The translations under genes and the position numbers were made by a program. 10,134 nucleotides of DNA from Chloroflexota bacterium (GTDB lineage: Bacteria; Chloroflexota; Anaerolineae; Anaerolineales; Villigracilaceae), in NCBI GenBank assembly GCA_023484185.1, contig JAMDBC010000126.1, forward strand, positions 1-10,134, read 5' to 3'. Every line of letters begins with the position of its first letter. Positions within the stretch are counted from its first letter, which is position 1. This document shows positions 1 to 5,571 of the stretch, piece after piece. A model generated the notes under the pieces. The model saw nothing but the letters and a program-made list of their open reading frames with translations, was not told the origin of the DNA and did not search any database.

Positions 1-181
1 TGATCTGCACGTTGTTCATGCCGATCGTCCGCAACTGTGCCGCCATCCACTCGGCGGCCTTTTGCATGTCAGCCTTGTGTTCGGGATCCGTCGAAATGGA
101 CGGGATCGCCAACACTTCCTTCAACTCGGCCAAAAAACGCTCGTTGTTTTGACTGGCAAACTCAAGAGCCTTCTGAAGCAT
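1..181 (-). CDS. M20-family metallopeptidase (ArgE/DapE/dipeptidase type), N-terminus only
   Basis: This is the 5' end of a minus-strand gene; the rest lies beyond position 1. Sixty codons are visible. The protein opens with a helix and then IPSISTDPEHKADMQKAAEW and an AAQLRTIGM segment. That is the usual N-terminal pattern of M20/M28 zinc peptidases of the ArgE/DapE/PepV/CNDP type: a helix, the phrase 'L-x-x-IPSIST', then an amphipathic helix ending in 'LxxxGM'. The metal-binding His/Asp/Glu residues would lie downstream and cannot be checked. Family members hydrolyse peptide or N-acyl bonds with two zinc ions in the cytoplasm. The ATG at 179-181 has a perfect AGGAGG Shine-Dalgarno at 186-191, which overlaps the stop codon of the upstream 163-residue gene (190-192), so the two are probably co-transcribed and translationally coupled. 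The exact substrate (dipeptide, acetylornithine or other) cannot be told from this piece. Confidence 0.8.
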   Translation of the reverse strand, partial: MLQKALEFASQNNERFLAELKEVLAIPSISTDPEHKADMQKAAEWMAAQLRTIGMNNVQI

Positions 182-189
182 CGTACCTC

Positions 190-681
190 CTATTTTAATT
201 TTCCAAATAAAAACCAGAAAGTATTACGCGGAAATCTTTCCGCGCATTCTTTTTCCCAGACGAAATCGCCCGGAATAAAAACAGCCTTCACCATTTCATC
301 GAAATCATTTGATTCTTCGCCCAACAGAGTCAACATTGTCCGATAACGCACTTGTTGTGGATATTCATCTTTAGATGATTTTGGCGACTCGCGATAATCA
401 ATGAGATAATTCTTCCACAAATCGCTGCGTGCGCGGACCTCGTGCCGGACTTTGGCATCCCAGGCCGCCCGCCACTTCGAGCGGATCGCGTCCATCTGCG
501 CCGCGAGCGAATCCGCTTCGGGGCCGAGCCGCTGTCTCGCAAGCAGGAGCCCGCCCAAAGTCAGGCGGGGAAGCGTAAAGGAACCGGGCAGCGTCACATA
601 AAGTTCCTTCGAGAGCAAATAGTCCTGCAACTCTGGAATGCCCGCTTCGAGAAATTGTCGGTCTTGTGCGAGTGTAGTCAT
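190..681 (-). CDS. Uncharacterised 163-residue protein, probably cytosolic
   Basis: I do not recognise the family with certainty. The ATG at 681 is chosen because it follows GGGAAG at a normal distance, and because the same frame further upstream runs through hairpins and into the solute-binding protein gene. The protein has no signal peptide or clear membrane span. Residues 8-50 hold a helix and a Pro/Leu/Gly-rich part (SKELYVTLPGSFTLPRL). Residues 55-100 are charged and helical with a Trp-rich stretch (KWRAAWDAK), and the C-terminus is aromatic (FWFLFGKLK). Protein-like composition, the real start signal and tight coupling to the downstream peptidase (stop codon overlaps that gene's Shine-Dalgarno) support it as a genuine gene. 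Being encoded just before an M20 peptidase could mean a shared role, but nothing in the sequence states what that is. Confidence 0.72.
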   Translation of the reverse strand: MTTLAQDRQFLEAGIPELQDYLLSKELYVTLPGSFTLPRLTLGGLLLARQRLGPEADSLAAQMDAIRSKWRAAWDAKVRHEVRARSDLWKNYLIDYRESPKSSKDEYPQQVRYRTMLTLLGEESNDFDEMVKAVFIPGDFVWEKECAERFPRNTFWFLFGKLK

Positions 682-695
682 TTTCTTCCCGCTCC

Positions 696-758
696 CAGCG
701 CCTCGGCGCTGAATTCGCCGCCGGGGACGGCGGCTTGCCTGCGCCAGTGCCGCAGGCA
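696..758 (-). repeat. Three consecutive perfect hairpins between the solute-binding protein gene and the 163-residue gene
   Basis: The 94-base spacer holds three separate inverted repeats almost end to end. Hairpin A has arms 696-702 and 705-711 (CAGCGCC/GGCGCTG, 2-base loop). Hairpin B has arms 717-723 and 728-734 (GCCGCCG/CGGCGGC, 4-base loop). Hairpin C has arms 736-743 and 751-758 (TGCCTGCG/CGCAGGCA, 7-base loop). None is followed by a T-run in either direction, so a classical intrinsic terminator is unlikely. Possible roles are RNA 3'-end protection for the upstream gene, attenuation, or a REP/BIME-like repeat. Hairpin A ends about 14 bases before the start codon of the downstream gene, close to its ribosome binding site. 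Confidence 0.75.
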
Positions 759-775
759 TAGGTGAGCAAATTGAA

Positions 776-2455
776 TTAAGGAGTCGGAACCGGAGTCTGA
801 TCGAGTGAACGCCGCGTGACAAGGAACCAATCGGATATAAATGCCAGGCGGTCACTGGTATCGTAAAGCGGGGCCACCTGCACACCGTGTACCTGCAAAT
901 CCACGCCGTATGAGTAGACCGGATAATAGAGCGGCAGGGATGGAAGTTCCTTTGAAAAGACAACCTGGAAGTTCCGATACAGTATTGCACGGGCCGTGAA
1001 ATCAGTTTCAGTACGCGCCTGTTCAAGATACTCACTGGCCGTCCGATTATCCCACTGGGAATAATTCTGTCCGCCGGTGGCTTCAGCCTGGTGCCAGAGC
1101 GGATAAGGATCCGGGTCAGGCGTGCGCGCGAGATTCAGGTCCACAAGTGCGGCTTGATACGAACGCGTTGCAAGATACGTTGGAAGAATCTGATCATACG
1201 GCACGGGCTGTAAATTAACCTGCACGCCGATCTGCGCCCACTCCTGCTGAATGGTTTGCGCGATCTGCGTGTGCAGGGCGTCATCTGGATGAATGAGGGT
1301 GAAGTTCAAAGCAACGTTGTCTTTGGAGCGCACTGTGCCGCCAGTGGCAGGAATGACATAACCTTCGCCCTTTAGCAGGGAAATGGCCGTCTCGGGATCA
1401 TACGTGAGGTGTTCAATGCCATCATAATATGCCCATGAGCCAGGCAGGATCGGTCCATCCGCAACGATGGCCTGTCCCTTCAGGAAAGTGGACACAATAT
1501 AATTGCGATTCATGCCGAGCATCAAGGCGCGGCGGACCTTTGCGTTCTGTAAAAATTGAACTGCATTATTATTGAGATTGAGCAGCACCATACTCATCTG
1601 CGGCAGGCGGGCCGTATAAACCGCGAGGTTCGTATCGGCCAGGGCTTGTGGCAGAATATCAGGCGTGATCTGACTGATGCCGAGTACCTCGCCCTGTTTG
1701 TACGCGTCAAAAGCTGATTTCGAATCGGGATAATAACGGAAGACCACCTGCAAAATAAAAGGTTTCTTTCCATAATAAGATTCGTTGAGCGTCAAAACGA
1801 CGCCGGTTATCCGGCCATTGTCAACCAGCAGATGGTCAAATTTATAGGGCCCAGTGCCAACCGGTTTAATATTAAAATCCGCGTTGGCAAATTGATCGGC
1901 GGAAACAGAGCCGAGAATATGCTGTGGGAGAATACCAAACGTCACATAGTCGAGAAAGGGCGCAAAAGGTTCGGGAAGCGTGAACTTAAGATTGTGATCG
2001 TCTATTTTTTTGACATTGATCTGATTCCACAGATCCTTCACATCCTGCGGAAAAAGCGAACTGGTCTTGATCAGGCCAATCGTGAAGATCACGTCGTCGC
2101 TTGTAACGGGTGTGCCATCCTGCCAGACCGCGTTGGCACGGATTGTAAAATTGTAGACTGTGCCGTCAGGTGTCGTCCCCCATGCATCAGCCAGATCCGG
2201 CTGCGGCAAACCGCGCGAATCAAACTTGATGAGTCCGCTGAAGACCAAACGATCCACGTCGCGGTCAGCGGAGTTGTTCCAATCCAAAAGCGGGTTGAGG
2301 CGGCCCAGGGAGCCGATCAATGCTTCGGTATAGACGCCGCCGCTGGTAGGCCCTGGCGATGTAGGCGTCAGAACCGGTTGCTGACTCACCAACAACAGCG
2401 CCACAACCACCAGAGTCGCAACGACGACTAAAATCTGCCAGCGTAATCTTTTCAT
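776..2455 (-). CDS. ABC-type peptide/oligopeptide solute-binding protein (SBP_bac_5 family)
   Basis: This is an extracellular solute-binding protein of the DppA/OppA class (family 5), 559 residues, of usual length. These proteins capture peptides, nickel or other solutes outside the membrane and deliver them to an ABC permease. Residues 1-6 are basic and 8-24 form a hydrophobic export segment. No lipobox cysteine follows, so the protein is either secreted or held by an uncleaved N-terminal anchor. A Thr/Pro/Ser spacer (27-40) comes next, then the family features: GRLNPLLDWNNSADRDV (51-67), PDLADAW (86-92), and WQDGTPVTSDDVIFT (111-125), which matches the family signature. The C-terminus is Pro/Thr-rich. 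No permease or ATPase gene is adjacent. It lies downstream of secG with a terminator-like hairpin in between, and its ATG has no visible Shine-Dalgarno. The family call is firm; the ligand is unknown. Confidence 0.92.
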   Translation of the reverse strand: MKRLRWQILVVVATLVVVALLLVSQQPVLTPTSPGPTSGGVYTEALIGSLGRLNPLLDWNNSADRDVDRLVFSGLIKFDSRGLPQPDLADAWGTTPDGTVYNFTIRANAVWQDGTPVTSDDVIFTIGLIKTSSLFPQDVKDLWNQINVKKIDDHNLKFTLPEPFAPFLDYVTFGILPQHILGSVSADQFANADFNIKPVGTGPYKFDHLLVDNGRITGVVLTLNESYYGKKPFILQVVFRYYPDSKSAFDAYKQGEVLGISQITPDILPQALADTNLAVYTARLPQMSMVLLNLNNNAVQFLQNAKVRRALMLGMNRNYIVSTFLKGQAIVADGPILPGSWAYYDGIEHLTYDPETAISLLKGEGYVIPATGGTVRSKDNVALNFTLIHPDDALHTQIAQTIQQEWAQIGVQVNLQPVPYDQILPTYLATRSYQAALVDLNLARTPDPDPYPLWHQAEATGGQNYSQWDNRTASEYLEQARTETDFTARAILYRNFQVVFSKELPSLPLYYPVYSYGVDLQVHGVQVAPLYDTSDRLAFISDWFLVTRRSLDQTPVPTP

Positions 2456-2461
2456 GGATTC

Positions 2462-2517
2462 AAATAAAGAAAGGCCGCGTGCCAGTTCCCGCCTTCTTAG
2501 GCAAGAACAAGCGGCCT
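2462..2517 (-). terminator. Rho-independent terminator-like hairpin after secG, directly before the solute-binding protein start
   Basis: Read on the minus strand, an outer stem AGGCCGC/GCGGCCT (2511-2517 with 2472-2478) encloses an inner stem GTTCTTGCC/GGCGGGAAC (2500-2508 with 2485-2493, two G-U pairs, 6-base loop). The outer stem is followed at once by TTTCTTTATTT (2462-2472). This has the shape of an intrinsic terminator for secG. It ends only a few bases before the ATG of the next gene at 2455, so that gene must be reached by read-through or by a promoter overlapping this element. An attenuator role is therefore possible. Confidence 0.72.
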
Positions 2518-2533
2518 CTCTATGAGGAGAAAC

Positions 2534-2758
2534 CTAGCGTCCCAGAATAACAATGGTGATTGCGAGAGCGAAGAAAAGAACGCTCAACACAATCGTGACC
2601 CAAAACAGGACACGTTCGATCCCGCGGCGGGCAGTAAATACGGAACTGGCATCCGCGCCAGTCAGACCGCCCAAACCGGCGCCCTTGCTCTGCAGAATAA
2701 CACTGAGGACGAGTCCTACAGAGGTTATAATCAGCGCGATATCCAAAAACTTTAACAT
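2534..2758 (-). CDS. secG: Preprotein translocase subunit SecG
   Basis: SecG is the small membrane subunit of the SecYEG channel; it helps SecA-driven protein export across the cytoplasmic membrane. The product has 74 residues, the normal size. It has the family layout: a first transmembrane helix (about 3-22), the loop QSKGAGLGGLTGADASSVF containing the Gly-rich GxGLGG motif, the short basic ARRGIE stretch, and a second helix (about 50-72). The ATG is preceded by a perfect AGGAGG (2766-2771) seven bases away and by a strong promoter. The gene stands alone on a short leader, and a terminator-like hairpin follows it. Confidence 0.95.
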   Translation of the reverse strand: MLKFLDIALIITSVGLVLSVILQSKGAGLGGLTGADASSVFTARRGIERVLFWVTIVLSVLFFALAITIVILGR

Positions 2759-2787
2759 GAGTGTGCCTCCTGGAATTTAGCGGGCAA

Positions 2788-2817
2788 ATTATACCTGTTA
2801 TCGAGGAAACTCGTCAA
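2788..2817 (-). promoter_or_regulatory. Sigma-70-type promoter of secG
   Basis: On the minus strand TTGACG (2812-2817) and TATAAT (2788-2793) are separated by 18 bases. The -10 box is a perfect consensus and the -35 box differs at one base. The transcript would start near 2781, leaving a leader of about 23 bases that holds the AGGAGG of secG. This is the best promoter visible in the window. Confidence 0.85.
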
Positions 2818-2964
2818 CCAAACTTTGTTGGACATAAATGCCCGCAACCATCACGAAACAAATTTCAACACGGATGGTCATCTTTTCAACAAAACACCAC
2901 ACTTCCCCCCTTCTTTTCAAGAAGATACATTGAAGGCAAGAGGAAATCACTTTCAAGGTATTAC

Positions 2965-4026
2965 ATGGAAGAAATTATCGTTAATCTGCACATGCACACC
3001 CGCTATTCCGACGGCGGCGGCAGCCATCATGACATCGCAACGGCCGCGCTCAAATGCGGCCTCGAGGCGGTCATCGTCACCGACCACAATGTACTGGTAA
3101 AAGACTTCGAAGGTTATATTGCAAGCGGACGGCAAAAGGTATTAATGCTGATCGGCGAGGAAATCCACGATCAGGCATGCGACCCGCAAAAAAATCATCT
3201 GCTTGCGTTCGGAGCCAATCAGGAACTGGCAATGTACGCCAGTAATCCTCAAACTCTAATCAATGCCGTGAAGGATTCTGGCGGACTTGCTTTCCTTGCC
3301 CATCCCAACGACCCAGCCGCACCCACTTTTAACGAAACAGATATTTCATGGGAGGATTGGGCCGTCAAAAACTACACTGGCATCGAGCTTTGGAACGGGC
3401 TCAGCGAACTCAAAACCGTCGTGCCCACAAAACTTCACGGCGCTTTCTATGCCTACTTCCCCGCGCTGGTTGCACATCATCCGATTCCAAACACGCTGCG
3501 TAAATGGGACGAATTACTAACCAGCGGCAACCGCGTGGTCGCCATTGGCGGCTCGGACGCGCATGCCTCCCGTCTGCGCCTTGGGCCGTTGAGTCGCGTC
3601 ATCTATCCTTACGATTTCCATTTCAAGGCCATCAACACGCACGTCTTTATCCCCAAGCCTTTGACAGGCGAAGTCAGCGCGGACAAGCGAATGATTTACG
3701 AGGCGCTGGCTGCCGGACATTGCTTCGTTGGATATGACCTGCCCGGCTCGACGCGCGGATTCCGCTTCACTGTCCAGGGACGTGAAGCGGCTGCCATTAT
3801 GGGAGACGAAATCCCCGCCCGGGGCGGCGTCACGTTACAGGCGCGTCTGCCACACGCGGCCGAGATCAGATTGCTCAAAGATGGCGCAGTAATCCGCAAA
3901 GCCGTGAATCAACAAGCCTTGACCTATATCACAACCGAGGCGGGCGTCTATCGGCTGGAAATTTATCGGAATTACCTCGGGCTGAGACGAGGCTGGATTT
4001 TCAGCAACCCGATTTACGTCCGGTGA
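2965..4026 (+). CDS. PHP-domain metal-dependent phosphoesterase
   Basis: The product (353 residues) carries the PHP (polymerase and histidinol phosphatase) fold, a metal-dependent phosphoesterase barrel. Visible motifs in order are: NLHMHTRYSDGG (7-18, metal ligands H9 and H11, then D16), VTDHN (39-42 region, D40 and H41), GEEIH (64-68, E65), H78, FLAHPND (110-116, H113), ELWN (141-144), and GGSDAH (195-200, D198 and H200). All expected ligand positions look intact. After about residue 265 there is a beta-rich C-terminal part (FRFTVQGREA to SNPIYV) that looks like a small beta-sandwich appendage. The ATG at 2965 is preferred, with a weak AAGG upstream; an in-frame extension to 2761 exists but has no family similarity and overlaps the secG promoter. 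The closest kin are stand-alone PHP proteins near nucleoside-3',5'-bisphosphate or histidinol-phosphate phosphatases. The substrate is not determined. The gene is divergent from secG and appears monocistronic. Confidence 0.88.
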   Translation: MEEIIVNLHMHTRYSDGGGSHHDIATAALKCGLEAVIVTDHNVLVKDFEGYIASGRQKVLMLIGEEIHDQACDPQKNHLLAFGANQELAMYASNPQTLINAVKDSGGLAFLAHPNDPAAPTFNETDISWEDWAVKNYTGIELWNGLSELKTVVPTKLHGAFYAYFPALVAHHPIPNTLRKWDELLTSGNRVVAIGGSDAHASRLRLGPLSRVIYPYDFHFKAINTHVFIPKPLTGEVSADKRMIYEALAAGHCFVGYDLPGSTRGFRFTVQGREAAAIMGDEIPARGGVTLQARLPHAAEIRLLKDGAVIRKAVNQQALTYITTEAGVYRLEIYRNYLGLRRGWIFSNPIYVR

Positions 4027-4033
4027 GTGAGCC

Positions 4034-4232
4034 GTCATTAGCGAGTGTTGGTCGAGTAGGCGGCGGGTTTCGATATGGCCTTCGGCCTACTCAACCACCG
4101 CCGTATCGAGACCGAGCGAAGCCTGAAGCAATCCCCTTTCTAATGCGAGGAGATTACTCACCTGCACTTGCGCCAGGTGCAAGTGTCGTCGCCACACTCG
4201 CCGTCTAAGGCTCGCGGCTCCTCGCAATGACA
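4034..4232. repeat. Composite of nested inverted repeats (REP/MITE-like) in the PHP-rpsF spacer
   Basis: The 348-base gap between the PHP gene and rpsF holds no convincing gene, and its first two thirds are built of inverted repeats. Outer arms are GTCATTAGCGAG (4034-4045) and CTCGCAATGAC (4222-4232), matching except for one inserted base. Inside are GGTCGAGTAGGC/GCCTACTCAACC (4050-4061 with 4085-4096, one mismatch), GGTTTCGATA/TATCGAGACC (4066-4075 with 4104-4113, one mismatch), TGCGAGGAG/CTCCTCGCA (4144-4152 with 4218-4226, perfect) and TGCACTTG/CAGGTGCA (4163-4170 with 4174-4181, one G-U). Phrases such as 'GTCATTGCGAGGAG' and 'GAAGCAATCCCC' resemble short dispersed palindromic repeats seen in many bacterial genomes. 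The pattern suggests one repeat unit inserted in another. Copy number elsewhere in this genome cannot be seen. Confidence 0.7.
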
Positions 4233-4374
4233 TGTGCTTTGCCCTCCCCAAATCCGGCAACTTGGCGTACAATCAGCCTGCACAACAAAGGTGCGTCTCA
4301 TAGATAACGTTCCTTCCGCTCCTGGCAGGCCCACAGCTTGAACAAGAGCAATCCCATGGAAAGGAGGCATCCCC
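4233..4374 (+). promoter_or_regulatory. Leader and possible promoter region of the rpsF operon
   Basis: Transcription of rpsF should start in this part of the spacer. A TACAAT (4268-4273) could be a -10 box, but no good -35 hexamer lies 16-18 bases upstream, so the promoter call is weak. The leader ends in AAGGAGG (4361-4367), seven bases before the rpsF ATG. In many bacteria the rpsF leader holds an S6:S18-binding autoregulatory structure. A clear version of it could not be folded by eye here. Confidence 0.35.
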
Positions 4375-4659
4375 ATGCGTAATTACGAATTAGTTTGTAT
4401 TATCCAGACCGACCTGGACGAGGCCGCTTTAAACAGCGTGCTCGACCGCCTCAAAGGCTGGGTGACCGAATCTGGCGGCAGCGTCGATAAGGTGGATATC
4501 TGGGGCAAGCGCAAAATGGCTTACCAGATCAGGAAACAGCGCGAAGGCAACTATGTGCTGTTCAACCTGTCGCTGGACCCCCAAGCCGCCCGCGGACTGG
4601 AGCAGAACATTCGCTACACCGAAACCGTTCTGCGCCACATGCTGACCCTCGTTGGATAA
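4375..4659 (+). CDS. rpsF: Small ribosomal subunit protein bS6
   Basis: bS6 binds the 30S platform together with bS18. The 94-residue product has the typical start MRNYELVCI, the acidic helix TDLDEAALNSVLDRL, and the hallmark stretch DIWGKRKMAYQIRKQREG followed by the beta strand YVLFNLSL. It has no acidic C-terminal tail, and 94 residues is a common length for the family. The Shine-Dalgarno AAGGAGG sits at 4361-4367. It is the first gene of rpsF-ssb-rpsR, the standard bacterial order. Confidence 0.97.
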   Translation: MRNYELVCIIQTDLDEAALNSVLDRLKGWVTESGGSVDKVDIWGKRKMAYQIRKQREGNYVLFNLSLDPQAARGLEQNIRYTETVLRHMLTLVG

Positions 4660-4679
4660 TTACTGCTTCTTGCATTAAA

Positions 4680-4772
4680 ATCTAAACTTTCAAACGCTAG
4701 AAATTGGGCATAAACTGAAATCCCGGTTTAGATATTTACGCAGTACCCTGTAATTGATCTCGGTCTGATCAA
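4680..4772 (+). promoter_or_regulatory. Structured rpsF-ssb intergenic leader with two inverted repeats
   Basis: The 124-base gap between rpsF and ssb is longer than usual for this operon. It holds an 8-bp perfect inverted repeat ATCTAAAC/GTTTAGAT (4680-4687 with 4726-4733, 38-base A/T-rich loop). A second 6-bp repeat TTGATC/GATCAA (4754-4759 with 4767-4772, 7-base loop) directly touches the ssb Shine-Dalgarno (AGGAG, 4773-4777). This could be an internal regulatory leader or an operator for a separate ssb promoter. No consensus -35/-10 pair was found. Confidence 0.4.
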
Positions 4773-4783
4773 AGGAGAGAGCT

Positions 4784-5197
4784 ATGAGCCGAGGCTTGAA
4801 CAAAGTCATGATCATTGGCCATCTGGGCAAGGACCCCGAAATGCGTTATACGCCCTCTGGCCGCCCGGTAACTACTTTCACCGTCGCCGTAAGCCGTTCA
4901 TGGACCAGCGCTGACGGTGAACGCCACAGCGAAACCGAATGGTTCAACATTGTGGCGTGGGGCAACCTGGCCGAGATCTGCAAACAATATCTCACCAAAG
5001 GCCAGCAGGTTTACATCGAAGGCCGCTTACAGACCCGCCACTGGGATGACAAGGAAGGCCAGAAACACACCAGCGTGGAGATCGTCGCAAATGAAATGAT
5101 GATGCTCGGGGAGCGCCGCGACTCCAACCACGGCCACGATGAACAATCCACATCCGTGGATGAACCTGCCGCCAATGAAGATGAGTTCCCCTTCTAA
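4784..5197 (+). CDS. ssb: Single-stranded DNA-binding protein SSB
   Basis: SSB coats single-stranded DNA in replication, recombination and repair and recruits partner proteins through its acidic C-terminal tip. The 137-residue product begins MSRGLNKVMIIGHLGKDPEM, continues with the OB-fold signatures PSGRPVTTFTVAVSRSW (24-40) and TEWFNIVAWGNLAEICKQYL (51-70), and then KGQQVYIEGRLQTR (72-85). A short, low-complexity acidic linker leads to the terminal DEFPF (133-137), the expected partner-binding tip ending in P-F. The start ATG has AGGAG about six bases upstream. It lies between rpsF and rpsR, as in most bacteria. The linker (108-132) is short compared with E. coli SSB. Confidence 0.97.
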   Translation: MSRGLNKVMIIGHLGKDPEMRYTPSGRPVTTFTVAVSRSWTSADGERHSETEWFNIVAWGNLAEICKQYLTKGQQVYIEGRLQTRHWDDKEGQKHTSVEIVANEMMMLGERRDSNHGHDEQSTSVDEPAANEDEFPF

Positions 5198-5214
5198 ATA
5201 AGATGGAGTAAAGA

Positions 5215-5508
5215 ATGGCTGAAGATAGAAATTACAACTCATCGGGACCAGAAAGCAGAAGCGGCGAACGCCGCTACTTCTCACGCCCGAAAACCTGTCA
5301 GTTTTGCGCTGACAAAACCGTCACCATAGATTATAAAAACGCGGACATGCTCAAACGCCTGGTCACCGATGAAGGCAAGATCCGCCCGCGTCGCCAGACC
5401 GGCACTTGCGCCAAGCACCAGCGCGTGCTGGCCGGGGCCATCAAACAGGCCCGCCAGATCGCCCTGCTGCCCTTCACCGGCGCGCGCTGGGAAGACATGA
5501 GCCGCTAA
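5215..5508 (+). CDS. rpsR: Small ribosomal subunit protein bS18, zinc-binding (C+) type
   Basis: bS18 partners with bS6 on the 30S platform. The 97-residue product has a basic N-terminus, then [42 protein letters not shown] and a C-terminal helix ([18 protein letters not shown]), which is the complete S18 pattern. Cysteines C28 and C31 (CxxC), with C65 and H68 (CxxH), form a plausible zinc site. This is the C+ form, as opposed to zinc-free C- versions that many genomes use under zinc limitation. The ATG follows ssb by 17 bases with GATGGAG upstream. Same-operon translation with ssb is likely. Confidence 0.96.
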   Translation: MAEDRNYNSSGPESRSGERRYFSRPKTCQFCADKTVTIDYKNADMLKRLVTDEGKIRPRRQTGTCAKHQRVLAGAIKQARQIALLPFTGARWEDMSR

Positions 5509-5521
5509 CAGCAACACTCAG

Positions 5522-5548
5522 CGGGGCATGGAAGATTTCCATGCCCCG
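5522..5548 (+). terminator. 12-bp perfect hairpin between rpsR and the isomerase gene
   Basis: CGGGGCATGGAA (5522-5533) and its exact complement (5537-5548) enclose a 3-base loop. Only AATTT follows, so it would be a weak terminator at best. More likely it attenuates read-through into, or protects the RNA end upstream of, the isomerase gene whose Shine-Dalgarno begins about ten bases later. The position suggests rpsF-ssb-rpsR may be expressed more strongly than the last gene. Confidence 0.6.
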
Positions 5549-5571
5549 AATTTCCATCAAGGAGTACGAAC

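Noticed and set aside
682..1035. In-frame extension of the 163-residue gene up to an ATG at 1035
   Set aside because: It would overlap the end of the solute-binding protein gene in another frame, has a shadow-like Arg/Pro-rich composition, and crosses the triple hairpin. The ATG at 681 has its own ribosome-binding signal.
1832..2431. 199-residue open frame on the plus strand
   Set aside because: It is entirely antisense to the well-supported solute-binding protein and has low-quality, Arg/Cys/His-rich composition without family features.
2761..2964. Longer N-terminus for the PHP protein, starting at 2761
   Set aside because: The extra 68 residues show no family similarity and would be encoded across the secG promoter and Shine-Dalgarno; PHP homology starts right after the ATG at 2965.
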